Assembly: GCA_018714805.1 (NCBI GenBank)
Contig: DVMW01000012.1
Span: forward strand, 36,432-100,431
DNA from: Candidatus Fimenecus excrementigallinarum
Lineage (GTDB): Bacteria; Bacillota; Clostridia; Oscillospirales; Acutalibacteraceae
DNA length: 64,000 nucleotides
Reading direction: 5' to 3'
The stretch's first letter is position 1; each line of letters opens with the position of its first letter. The notes below the pieces were generated by a model, which saw nothing but the letters and a program-made list of their open reading frames with translations, had not been told where the DNA came from and searched no databases. A program made the translations under genes and the position numbers. Positions 8,489-15,452 of this stretch are shown one piece after another.

Positions 8489-9286
8489 ATGGCAATCTTA
8501 GAAGTGCAGAATATCTGCAAGCGGTTCCAGCAAAACGAAGTGCTCAAGGGCATCAGCTTTTCGCTGGAGGAGGGGCAGGTGCTCTCCGTTATCGGTTCGT
8601 CCGGCAGCGGCAAAACCACGCTTTTGCGCTGCATTACGGGGCTTGAGACCGCCGACAGCGGCAAGATTTCCGTGGGCGGCCGCGTGACCTTTGACAGCAG
8701 CCGGACCGAAAAGCTTACAAAAGCCGAAAAGCGCGAAAACCAGCTTTGCACCGGCCTTGTGTTCCAGTCCTTCAACCTGTTCCCGCAGTATACGGTGCTG
8801 CGCAACGTGGCGCTTGCAAAAGAGCTGCTTGTCAAGGAAACGTGCCGCGCCGAAAAATGCGGCAAAGCCGAGCGGAAAGCGCGCCTTGCCAAAGTGCCCG
8901 AGGAGGCCGTGCGCATCCTGGAAAGCGTCGGCCTTTCTGACAAGCTCGACAGCTATCCCTGCGAGCTGTCCGGCGGCCAGCAGCAGCGCGTAGCGATTGC
9001 GCGGGCGCTGATGCTCTCGCCCAAGGTCCTGTGCTTTGACGAGCCGACCTCCGCGCTCGACCCGGAGATTACCGGCGAGGTGCTCGCCGTTATCCGCAAG
9101 CTGGCGAAAGAGGGGCGCACGATGCTTATCGTCACGCATGAAATGGGCTTTGCGCGCGAGGTATCCGGCGAGGTCATCTTCATGCACGACGGCGTTATCG
9201 GCGAGCAGGGTACGCCGGAGGAAATCTTCGACCATCCGAAGACGACGCGCCTGCAGGAATTTTTAAGCGCGGCGCTGCGTGCGTAA
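8489..9286 (+). CDS. Amino-acid ABC transporter ATP-binding protein
   Basis: 265 residues. The Walker A is [12 protein letters not shown], the Q-loop is [10 protein letters not shown], the signature is [15 protein letters not shown], the Walker B is [14 protein letters not shown], and the switch His lies in VTHEMGFA. It belongs to the GlnQ/HisP group. About 30 extra residues rich in Lys, Arg and Glu (between AKELLVKE and EEAVRILE) make it slightly longer than the ~240-residue norm. It energises the importer encoded just upstream, three bases after the permease stop. A bidirectional terminator follows. Confidence 0.92.
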   Translation: MAILEVQNICKRFQQNEVLKGISFSLEEGQVLSVIGSSGSGKTTLLRCITGLETADSGKISVGGRVTFDSSRTEKLTKAEKRENQLCTGLVFQSFNLFPQYTVLRNVALAKELLVKETCRAEKCGKAERKARLAKVPEEAVRILESVGLSDKLDSYPCELSGGQQQRVAIARALMLSPKVLCFDEPTSALDPEITGEVLAVIRKLAKEGRTMLIVTHEMGFAREVSGEVIFMHDGVIGEQGTPEEIFDHPKTTRLQEFLSAALRA

Positions 9287-9302
9287 CGGCGGACAAAAAG
9301 AA

Positions 9303-9330
9303 AAAAGCGTACCCGCGCGGGTACGCTTTT
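9303..9330. terminator. Bidirectional intrinsic terminator
   Basis: A perfect 28-base palindrome (two 14-base arms, A-rich outer ends AAAAGCG and CGCTTTT) lies between the convergent ATPase and ackA genes and has T-runs on both strands. Confidence 0.8.
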
Positions 9331-9342
9331 CTTTTGCGTGGT

Positions 9343-10566
9343 TTACATCGCTTCCACAATATCGCGCGTATCGCGCGCAATCAGAAGCTCTTCGTTGGTC
9401 GGCAGAACGAACACGCGGACCTTGGAGTCCTTCGTGGAAATTTCGCCCTCCTTGCCCTTTACAAGCGTCGCGTTGAACGGCTTGTCAATCGCGATGCCGA
9501 GATACGAAAGCCCGTCGCAGACGGTGGCGCGCATATCGTCGGCGTTTTCGCCGATGCCGCCGGTAAAGACGATGGCGTCAATCCCGTCCATGGCCGCCGT
9601 GTAGGCGCCGATATACTTCTGGATTTCATAAATCTGGATGTCGCGGGCGAGCTTCGCGCGCTCGTTGCCCTCGGCGGCCGCCTTTTTGACGTCGCGGTCG
9701 TCCGAGGAAAGCCCGGAAATGCCGAGGATGCCCGACTGCTTGTTGAGCAGCGTCTCCATTTCTTCGACGCTCTTATGTTCCTTTTTCATGATGTACAGCA
9801 CCGCCGACGCGTCAATGGCGCCCGTGCGCGTGCCCATGATTTCGCCGTCAAGGGGCGTAAGGCCCATCGAGGTGTCTAAGACCTTCCCGTTTCGGATTGC
9901 CGTAATGGACGAGCCGTTGCCCAGGTGGCAGGTGACAAGCTTGAGCTCCTCCAGCGGCCGGCCCATGACCTCGGCGCAGCGCGCGCTGACAAAGCGGTGC
10001 GAGGTGCCGTGGAAGCCGTATTTGCGGATACCGTATTTTTCGTAGTAGGAGTAGGGCAGGCCGTACATATAGGCCTTGGGCGGCATGGTGGAATGGAAGG
10101 CGTTGTCAAACACCGCAATCTGCGGCACGTCGGGTCCGAACAGCTCGATGCTCGCGCGGATGCCCTCCAAATGCGCGGCGTTGTGCAGCGGCGCGAGGTC
10201 GCACAGGCTCTCGATGCCGTCGATGACCGACTGGTCAATGCGCACGCTTTTGTTGAACAGCGCGCCGCCCTGGACCACGCGGTGGCCGACGGCGGTTATC
10301 TCGGAAATGTCGTCGAGCACCTTCGACTCGCCCGAGGTCAGTACGCGCTTGACCTCGTGGAACGCCGCCGTGTGGTTCTCCATCGGAACCGGCTCGTCCT
10401 TGACGGCGACCTTGCCGGCCGGCGTATAGTGCGTATAGGAAATACAGCTTTTCGACGTGTCCTTGACCCGCTCGCAAATCCCCTTGGCGATGAGCTGCTC
10501 GTTGTCCATGTCAATCAGCTGATATTTCAGCGACGAGCTGCCCGCGTTGATGACCAGAACCTTCAA
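9343..10566 (-). CDS. ackA: Acetate kinase
   Basis: 407 residues, the usual AckA length. The N-terminus KVLVINAGSSSLKYQLI is the phosphate-binding signature. Later it has GFHGTSHRFVS with the catalytic-region His, CHLGNGSSI, and VFTGGIGENA. It interconverts acetyl-phosphate plus ADP with acetate plus ATP, the last step of mixed-acid energy conservation. The start is TTG 10566, chosen because GGAGGA lies 6-11 bases upstream and it gives the exact family N-terminus. No pta gene is adjacent. The promoter at 10619-10647 shares its -10 with the divergent tmcAL gene. Confidence 0.95.
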   Translation of the reverse strand: MKVLVINAGSSSLKYQLIDMDNEQLIAKGICERVKDTSKSCISYTHYTPAGKVAVKDEPVPMENHTAAFHEVKRVLTSGESKVLDDISEITAVGHRVVQGGALFNKSVRIDQSVIDGIESLCDLAPLHNAAHLEGIRASIELFGPDVPQIAVFDNAFHSTMPPKAYMYGLPYSYYEKYGIRKYGFHGTSHRFVSARCAEVMGRPLEELKLVTCHLGNGSSITAIRNGKVLDTSMGLTPLDGEIMGTRTGAIDASAVLYIMKKEHKSVEEMETLLNKQSGILGISGLSSDDRDVKKAAAEGNERAKLARDIQIYEIQKYIGAYTAAMDGIDAIVFTGGIGENADDMRATVCDGLSYLGIAIDKPFNATLVKGKEGEISTKDSKVRVFVLPTNEELLIARDTRDIVEAM

Positions 10567-10594
10567 ATAATCTCCTCCGTATCCAATTTTAAAC

Positions 10595-10647
10595 TTGCAA
10601 GAAACCGGGAACCATATTATTATATACATACTCTGTCAGAAAAGCAA
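10595..10647. promoter_or_regulatory. Divergent promoters of ackA and tmcAL with overlapping -10 elements
   Basis: Plus strand: TTGCAA (10595-10600), 17 bases, TATTAT (10618-10623), towards tmcAL. Minus strand: TTGCTT (10642-10647 complement), 17 bases, TATAAT (10619-10624 complement), towards ackA. The two -10 hexamers occupy the same bases, so only one polymerase can engage at a time. Confidence 0.65.
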
Positions 10648-10667
10648 GAGAGAAAGGGGAAAAAGCC

Positions 10668-11855
10668 ATGTCTGTCGCGGGCATTATTGCCGAATACGAC
10701 CCGTTCCACAACGGCCATCTGCTGCACCTGCGGGAAACGAAGGCGTTCTCGCCGGACGGCGTCGTCGTTGTGCTCGGCGGCAATTTTACCCAGCGCGGCG
10801 CGCCCGCGGCGTTCCCCAAGCGTGTGCGCGCAAAAATGGCGCTTGCGGCCGGCGCGGACCTCGTGCTGGAGCTGCCGCTGCCGTTTTCCATGGCGCGCGC
10901 GGAGACGTTTGCGTCCGGCGGCGTCGAGTTTTTGGCGTCGCTCGGCGTGGTGGATACGCTGTCCTTCGGCAGTGAATGCGGCGACCTTTCCCTGCTGCAA
11001 AGGGCGGCGGAGGCGGTCGACAGCGAAACAACGCAGGCGGGCATACGCCGCCTTTTGCAAAGCGGGATGTCCTATGCCGCGGCGCGCGAAGCGGCTGTGT
11101 GCGAACGGTACGGGGAAGCGGTCGCCGCCGTTTTGCGGACGCCGAACGACATTTTGGGCGTCGAATACCTGCGCGCCTGCCGCCGACTTGCGCCCGCGCT
11201 TGAAAGCCGCGCCGTTCTGCGGCAGGGGGCGGCGCACAACGCGGCGCAGCCGTCCGGGCGCATTGCCTCGGCAAGCCGTCTGCGCGAAGCCCTTTTTGCG
11301 GGCGAGCCGGTCCGCGATTTTGTGCCGGCAAAAACCGTTTCCGTTTTGGAAGAGGCCGTGCGCGCGGGGCTTGCGCCCGCGTCGTTTGCGGGGCTTGAGG
11401 CGGGGGTCCTTGCCTTCCTGCGCACAGCGCCGGACGCGCTCGCGCACGTGCCCGATTTTTCCGAAGGCCTTGCAAACCGCATTGCGAAGGCGGCGCGTAC
11501 CGCCCGGACGCTCGAAGAGCTGTACGATACGGCGAAAACGAAGCGGTACGCCCACGCGCGCATCCGCCGCGCGGTCTGGAGCGCGTATCTGGGCGTGCGG
11601 GAAAGCGACGCGCAAGGCGGCGTGCCGTATATCCGAGTGCTGGGCTTTTCCGAGCGCGGGGCTTCGCTTTTGCAGACGGCTGCCGGGCGCGCTGCAAAGC
11701 CCATGGCGCTGCGCGCATCGGACATCCGCCGGCTGGACGCGCGCGCCGAGCGCATGTTTTCGCTTGAATGTGCCGCGGCGGACGTACACGCGCTTTTGCG
11801 GCCGCGGCGGGGCGTTTGCGGGGAAGAAATGACCGAACCGCTTATCCGCGTTTGA
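10668..11855 (+). CDS. tmcAL: tRNA(Met) cytidine acetate ligase (TmcAL/YlbM family)
   Basis: 395 residues. The N-terminus GIIAEYDPFHNGHLLHL contains the HxGH-type nucleotidyltransferase motif (FHNGH). It is followed by VLGGNFTQRG and a LVLELP segment, all typical of TmcAL. In Bacillus this enzyme activates acetate with ATP and acetylates the wobble cytidine of elongator tRNA-Met. AAAGGGG lies about 8 bases before ATG 10668. The divergent neighbour ackA makes the acetate used here, a meaningful pairing. The C-terminal half is Ala/Arg-rich, as in other GC-rich Clostridia. Confidence 0.88.
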   Translation: MSVAGIIAEYDPFHNGHLLHLRETKAFSPDGVVVVLGGNFTQRGAPAAFPKRVRAKMALAAGADLVLELPLPFSMARAETFASGGVEFLASLGVVDTLSFGSECGDLSLLQRAAEAVDSETTQAGIRRLLQSGMSYAAAREAAVCERYGEAVAAVLRTPNDILGVEYLRACRRLAPALESRAVLRQGAAHNAAQPSGRIASASRLREALFAGEPVRDFVPAKTVSVLEEAVRAGLAPASFAGLEAGVLAFLRTAPDALAHVPDFSEGLANRIAKAARTARTLEELYDTAKTKRYAHARIRRAVWSAYLGVRESDAQGGVPYIRVLGFSERGASLLQTAAGRAAKPMALRASDIRRLDARAERMFSLECAAADVHALLRPRRGVCGEEMTEPLIRV

Positions 11856-11879
11856 TTTTGCAGTTTTTTGAATCAAAAC

Positions 11880-11908
11880 TTGCATTTTTTTGAAAATCTG
11901 ATACAATA
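11880..11908 (+). promoter_or_regulatory. Promoter of the rpiR-cmk-ispH operon
   Basis: TTGCAT, 17-base spacer, TACAAT preceded by TGA (extended -10). A 7-base inverted repeat (TTTGATT at 11851-11857, AATCAAA at 11871-11877) sits just upstream and may be a regulator site. The predicted transcript start near 11915 leaves no room for translation from the GTG at 11926. Confidence 0.7.
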
Positions 11909-11961
11909 TATATACTTGTGCCGGTGTGCCGGCAAAATCTTTTCATAAGGTCGTGTTGCGG

Positions 11962-12846
11962 ATGAACCATTCCCTGCTCAGCCGGCTGGAAGAAAATTTT
12001 CGCCATTTTTCAAAGGGACAGAAAAAAATAGCGGCGTATATCACGGAAAATTATGACAAGGCGGCGTTTATGACCGCCGCCGCGCTCGGCCGGAAGGTCG
12101 GCGTGAGCGAATCGACGGTTGTGCGCTTTGCGACGGAGCTTGGCTTTAAAGGCTATCCGCAGCTGCAAAAGGAATTGCAGCAGATGATAAAATCCCGCCT
12201 GACCGCCGTGCAGCGGCTGGAGGTTTCCTCCGCGCTTATCGGCGATAGCGACGTCATCAACAGCGTGTTAAACGGCGACATCGAGCTTATCCGCGCCACC
12301 GCCGAGCAGACCTCGCGCAAGGCGTTTTCCGAAGCCATTGCCGAAATCGACCGCGCCCGCCGCATTTATATCCTCGGCGTCCGCTCCTCGGCGGCGCTGG
12401 CGTCGTTTTTGGCGTTTTATTTCAACCTTGTCTTTGATTCGGTCGTGCTGGTGGATACCTCCAGCGCGTCGGAGATGTTTGAGCAGATGTTCCGCATCGG
12501 GGCGGGGGACGTCTGCATTGCCATCAGCTTCCCGCGCTATTCCAAGCAGACGGTCAACGCCCTGCGCTTTATCGCGGACCGCGGCGCCAAGATTGTGGCG
12601 ATTACCGATTCCGAAACCTCCCCGATAGCGCCGTTTGCCGACCATCTGCTTGTCGCGCGCAGCAACATGGCGTCGGTCGTCGATTCGCTGACCGCGCCCC
12701 TGAGCCTTATCAACGCCCTTATCGCCGGCGTAACGCTTACGCGGCCGGACGAGGTTTCCGAGAATTTCAACGCGCTCGAGCACATCTGGGACGAGTACCA
12801 GGTCTATGAAAAGGCGGAGGATATGCAGGACCATGCAGACCGTTGA
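11962..12846 (+). CDS. MurR/RpiR family transcriptional regulator
   Basis: 294 residues. The N-terminal HTH_6 domain (residues 1-77) has the helix-turn-helix LGRKVGVSESTVVRFATELG. A SIS phosphosugar-binding domain follows at ~110-250, with the segment RIYILGVRSSAALASFLAFYF and later AISFPRYSKQTV. Such proteins sense sugar-phosphates or amino-sugar phosphates. ATG 11962 is preferred over an upstream GTG because that GTG falls about 11 bases after the predicted transcript start and has no ribosome site. The gene overlaps the next by 14 bases. Its effector and targets are unknown; its place at the head of a housekeeping operon is unusual. Confidence 0.88.
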   Translation: MNHSLLSRLEENFRHFSKGQKKIAAYITENYDKAAFMTAAALGRKVGVSESTVVRFATELGFKGYPQLQKELQQMIKSRLTAVQRLEVSSALIGDSDVINSVLNGDIELIRATAEQTSRKAFSEAIAEIDRARRIYILGVRSSAALASFLAFYFNLVFDSVVLVDTSSASEMFEQMFRIGAGDVCIAISFPRYSKQTVNALRFIADRGAKIVAITDSETSPIAPFADHLLVARSNMASVVDSLTAPLSLINALIAGVTLTRPDEVSENFNALEHIWDEYQVYEKAEDMQDHADR

Positions 12847-14116
12847 CGTGCTGGTTGTCGGCGGCGGCGCGGCGGGCTGCCTGGCGGCCGGGCGCGCCGC
12901 GCAGGACGGCGCGCGGGTGCTGCTGCTGGAGCGCAACGCCCGCGTCGCGCGCAAGGTCGGCATCACCGGCAAGGGCCGCTGCAACGTGACGAACGCCTCC
13001 GACGTGCCCGCGCTTGTGCAAAATGTGCCCGGCAACGGCCGGTTCCTTTACAGCGCCTTTTCCGCCTTTTCGGCCGAGGACACGATGCGCTTTTTCACCG
13101 AGCTCGGCGTACCGCTCAAGGTCGAGCGCGGCAACCGGGTGTTCCCCCAAAGCGACCGCGCCGCGGACATTGTCGACGCGCTCGCGCGGTATGTGCAGCG
13201 TTCCGGCGCGCAGCGCAGGCAGGCGCGCGTGACGGCGCTTTTGCTGCGGGACGGCGCGGTGCGCGGCGTACAGACCGAAGCCGGCGATACGATTCAGGCG
13301 CGCTGCGTCGTGCTTGCGACGGGCGGACTTTCCTATCCGGCGACGGGCTCTACGGGCGACGGCTACCGGCTGGCGCAGGCCGCGGGGCATACCATCGTCC
13401 CGACGCGGCCCTCGCTGTCCGCGCTGCGCTGCCGCGAGGAGCTTTGCAAAACGTGCGCGGGCCTTTCGCTGCGCAATGTGGCGCTGACGGTCGAGGATAC
13501 CCAAACGCACAAAACCGTTTATACGGATTTCGGCGAAATGCTGTTTACGCATTTCGGCGTTTCCGGGCCGATGGTGCTTTCCGCCAGCGCGCACCTGCGT
13601 GCAATGCGGCCGGACCGGTACCGGCTTTTTATCGACCTGAAGCCCGCGCTGTCCGAAGAAAAGCTCGATTTGCGGCTTCTGCGGGATTTTTCGGCGAGCG
13701 CCAACCGCACCGTCGCCAACACGCTGGGCGCGCTTCTGCCGCGCTCTCTTATCGCCCCGGTGCTGTGTCTTGCCGGAATAGACGGCGCGCAAAAGACCAA
13801 TCAGATTGACAAAACGCAGCGCCGGCGGCTTTTGGAGACGGTCAAGGCCTTGCCACTTACCGTGCAGGGCTTTTTCGACGTCGAGGCGGCGGTCATAACC
13901 GCCGGGGGCGTGTGCGTCCGGGAAGTGGAGCCGAAAACGATGGCAAGCAAGCTCTGCCGCGGGCTGTATATCGCGGGCGAGCTTCTGGACTGCGACGCCT
14001 ATACGGGCGGGTTCAATTTGCAGATTGCCTTTTCCACCGGGTACTGCGCCGGGCGCGCGGCGGCACGGGCAAGCAGACAAACGGACGCCGTGGCGCGTCT
14101 TACGAATAAGGAGTAA
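12833..14116 (+). CDS. BaiN/HI0933 family NAD(P)/FAD-dependent oxidoreductase
   Basis: 427 residues. The N-terminal VDVLVVGGGAAGCLAA is a GxGxxG FAD-binding fold and KVGITGKGRCNVTN is the family hallmark. The middle has VLATGGLSYPATGSTGDGY, and the C-terminus has AGELLDCDAYTGGFNLQIA, also diagnostic. Members include BaiN, linked to bile-acid dehydroxylation in Clostridium, but most have no proven substrate. ATG 12833 gives the standard N-terminus and overlaps the regulator gene by 14 bases. The stop is 4 bases before cmk. This order (flavoprotein, cmk, plsC, ispH) is common in Clostridia, which argues for a housekeeping role. Confidence 0.88.
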   Translation: MQTVDVLVVGGGAAGCLAAGRAAQDGARVLLLERNARVARKVGITGKGRCNVTNASDVPALVQNVPGNGRFLYSAFSAFSAEDTMRFFTELGVPLKVERGNRVFPQSDRAADIVDALARYVQRSGAQRRQARVTALLLRDGAVRGVQTEAGDTIQARCVVLATGGLSYPATGSTGDGYRLAQAAGHTIVPTRPSLSALRCREELCKTCAGLSLRNVALTVEDTQTHKTVYTDFGEMLFTHFGVSGPMVLSASAHLRAMRPDRYRLFIDLKPALSEEKLDLRLLRDFSASANRTVANTLGALLPRSLIAPVLCLAGIDGAQKTNQIDKTQRRRLLETVKALPLTVQGFFDVEAAVITAGGVCVREVEPKTMASKLCRGLYIAGELLDCDAYTGGFNLQIAFSTGYCAGRAAARASRQTDAVARLTNKE

Positions 14117-14120
14117 AGAT

Positions 14121-14801
14121 ATGCCTATCAACGTAGCGATTGACGGGCCCGCCGGTGCGGGCAAGAGTTCCATTGCCCGTGCGGCGGCAAAGCGGCTGGG
14201 GTATATTTATGTGGATACGGGCGCGCTGTACCGCGCGGTCGGCGTCTACAGCCTCAGAAACGGCGTGGATACGAAAAATGCCGAAGCCGTCACCGGGACC
14301 CTGCCGCATATTTGCGTCGACTTGAAGTTTCAAGACGGCGTGCAGCACGTCTATTTGAACGACGAGGACGTCTCCGAGGAAATCCGCACGCCGCCGGCAT
14401 CGATGGCGGCCTCGGACGTTTCCGCCGTCCCCGCGGTGCGGCAGTTCCTGTTTGATTTGCAGCGCGATATTGCCGCGAAAAACGACTGCATCATGGACGG
14501 CCGCGACATCGGCACGGTTGTGCTGCCCGACGCGCAGGTCAAGATTTTCCTGACCGCCTCGCCCGAGGCGCGCGCCATGCGGCGGTTCCTTGAGCTGCAG
14601 CAAAAGGGCGCGAAGGACACCTATGCGGAAGTGCTCGCCGACCTTGTGCAGCGCGACTACAACGACTCGCACCGCGCCGTCGCCCCCTTAAAGCCCGCCG
14701 AGGACGGCGTGACGGTCGACAATTCCGGGCTGTCGCTGGACGACTCGATTGAGCAGGTGCTTGCCGTCATCCGCGAAACGCTCGCCGCAAAACAGGCGTA
14801 A
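14121..14801 (+). CDS. cmk: Cytidylate kinase
   Basis: 226 residues, the normal length. The P-loop is AIDGPAGAGKSSIA at the N-terminus. IYVDTGALYRA and the catalytic-site IMDGRDIGTVVLP follow, then RDYNDSHRAVAPLKPAEDGV, which binds CMP. It phosphorylates CMP/dCMP to the diphosphates. AAGGAG lies about 8 bases before ATG 14121. It is in an operon with plsC 9 bases downstream. Confidence 0.95.
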   Translation: MPINVAIDGPAGAGKSSIARAAAKRLGYIYVDTGALYRAVGVYSLRNGVDTKNAEAVTGTLPHICVDLKFQDGVQHVYLNDEDVSEEIRTPPASMAASDVSAVPAVRQFLFDLQRDIAAKNDCIMDGRDIGTVVLPDAQVKIFLTASPEARAMRRFLELQQKGAKDTYAEVLADLVQRDYNDSHRAVAPLKPAEDGVTVDNSGLSLDDSIEQVLAVIRETLAAKQA

Positions 14802-14810
14802 GGAGGCCCC

Positions 14811-15452
14811 ATGGCAAATTACGATTTTTCCAGAGCGCGGGAATATAAGCTTTACAGCGTCCTAAAGCCGCTTGCGCGCGTGGTGTGCAAGACCGTCTAC
14901 CGCTGTACGTATATCGGGACGGAAAACATCCCCGAAACCGGCGGGTTCATTTTGGCGTGCAACCACCAGAGCGCGTTTGACCCGATTACGCTCGGCGGCT
15001 GCGGCAAGCGGGTGTTTCACTTCATGGCAAAGGACGAGCTGTTCCAAAATCCGGCGCTCGCTAAATTCCTGACGCATTTGAACGCCTTTCCCGTTGTGCG
15101 CGGGAAGGGGGATATGTCCGCCGTGCGGTATGCCGAGGCCATCCTGCAAAACGGCTGGGTGCTTGGGATTTTCCCCGAGGGCACGCGGTCGGAGGATTAC
15201 CGCCCCGCACGCGGCAAATCCGGCGCGGCGCTGATTGCCAAAGCCACGGGCGCGGACGTGCTGCCCGCCGCCATCTATACCGATACGCAGTATAAGACCG
15301 GCTCGCGCCTGACCGTCCGGTTCGGCACGCTTATCCGCAACGAGGAGTTCGGCTTTACCGAAGAGGGGAAATCCCGGGAGCTCAAAGACGCCACGCGGCG
15401 TATTATGGGCGACATTACCGCGCTTTGGGAGGAAGGGCATTGCAAAAAATAA
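14811..15452 (+). CDS. plsC: 1-acyl-sn-glycerol-3-phosphate acyltransferase
   Basis: 213 residues. The acyltransferase motif I is NHQSAFDP (HX4D), and motif III is FPEGTRS. It acylates lysophosphatidic acid to phosphatidic acid at the inner membrane face. AGGAGG lies just before ATG 14811. The end of the gene overlaps the ispH start by 13 bases, which suggests coupled translation. Confidence 0.93.
   Translation: MANYDFSRAREYKLYSVLKPLARVVCKTVYRCTYIGTENIPETGGFILACNHQSAFDPITLGGCGKRVFHFMAKDELFQNPALAKFLTHLNAFPVVRGKGDMSAVRYAEAILQNGWVLGIFPEGTRSEDYRPARGKSGAALIAKATGADVLPAAIYTDTQYKTGSRLTVRFGTLIRNEEFGFTEEGKSRELKDATRRIMGDITALWEEGHCKK

Noticed and set aside
11926..11961. GTG start for the RpiR regulator at 11926
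   Set aside because: It lies about 11 bases after the predicted transcript start with no ribosome site; ATG 11962 fits the HTH_6 N-terminus.
12268..14672. Long minus-strand frames opposite rpiR, the flavoprotein and cmk
   Set aside because: They are shadows of genes with clear FAD, SIS and P-loop motifs on the plus strand.
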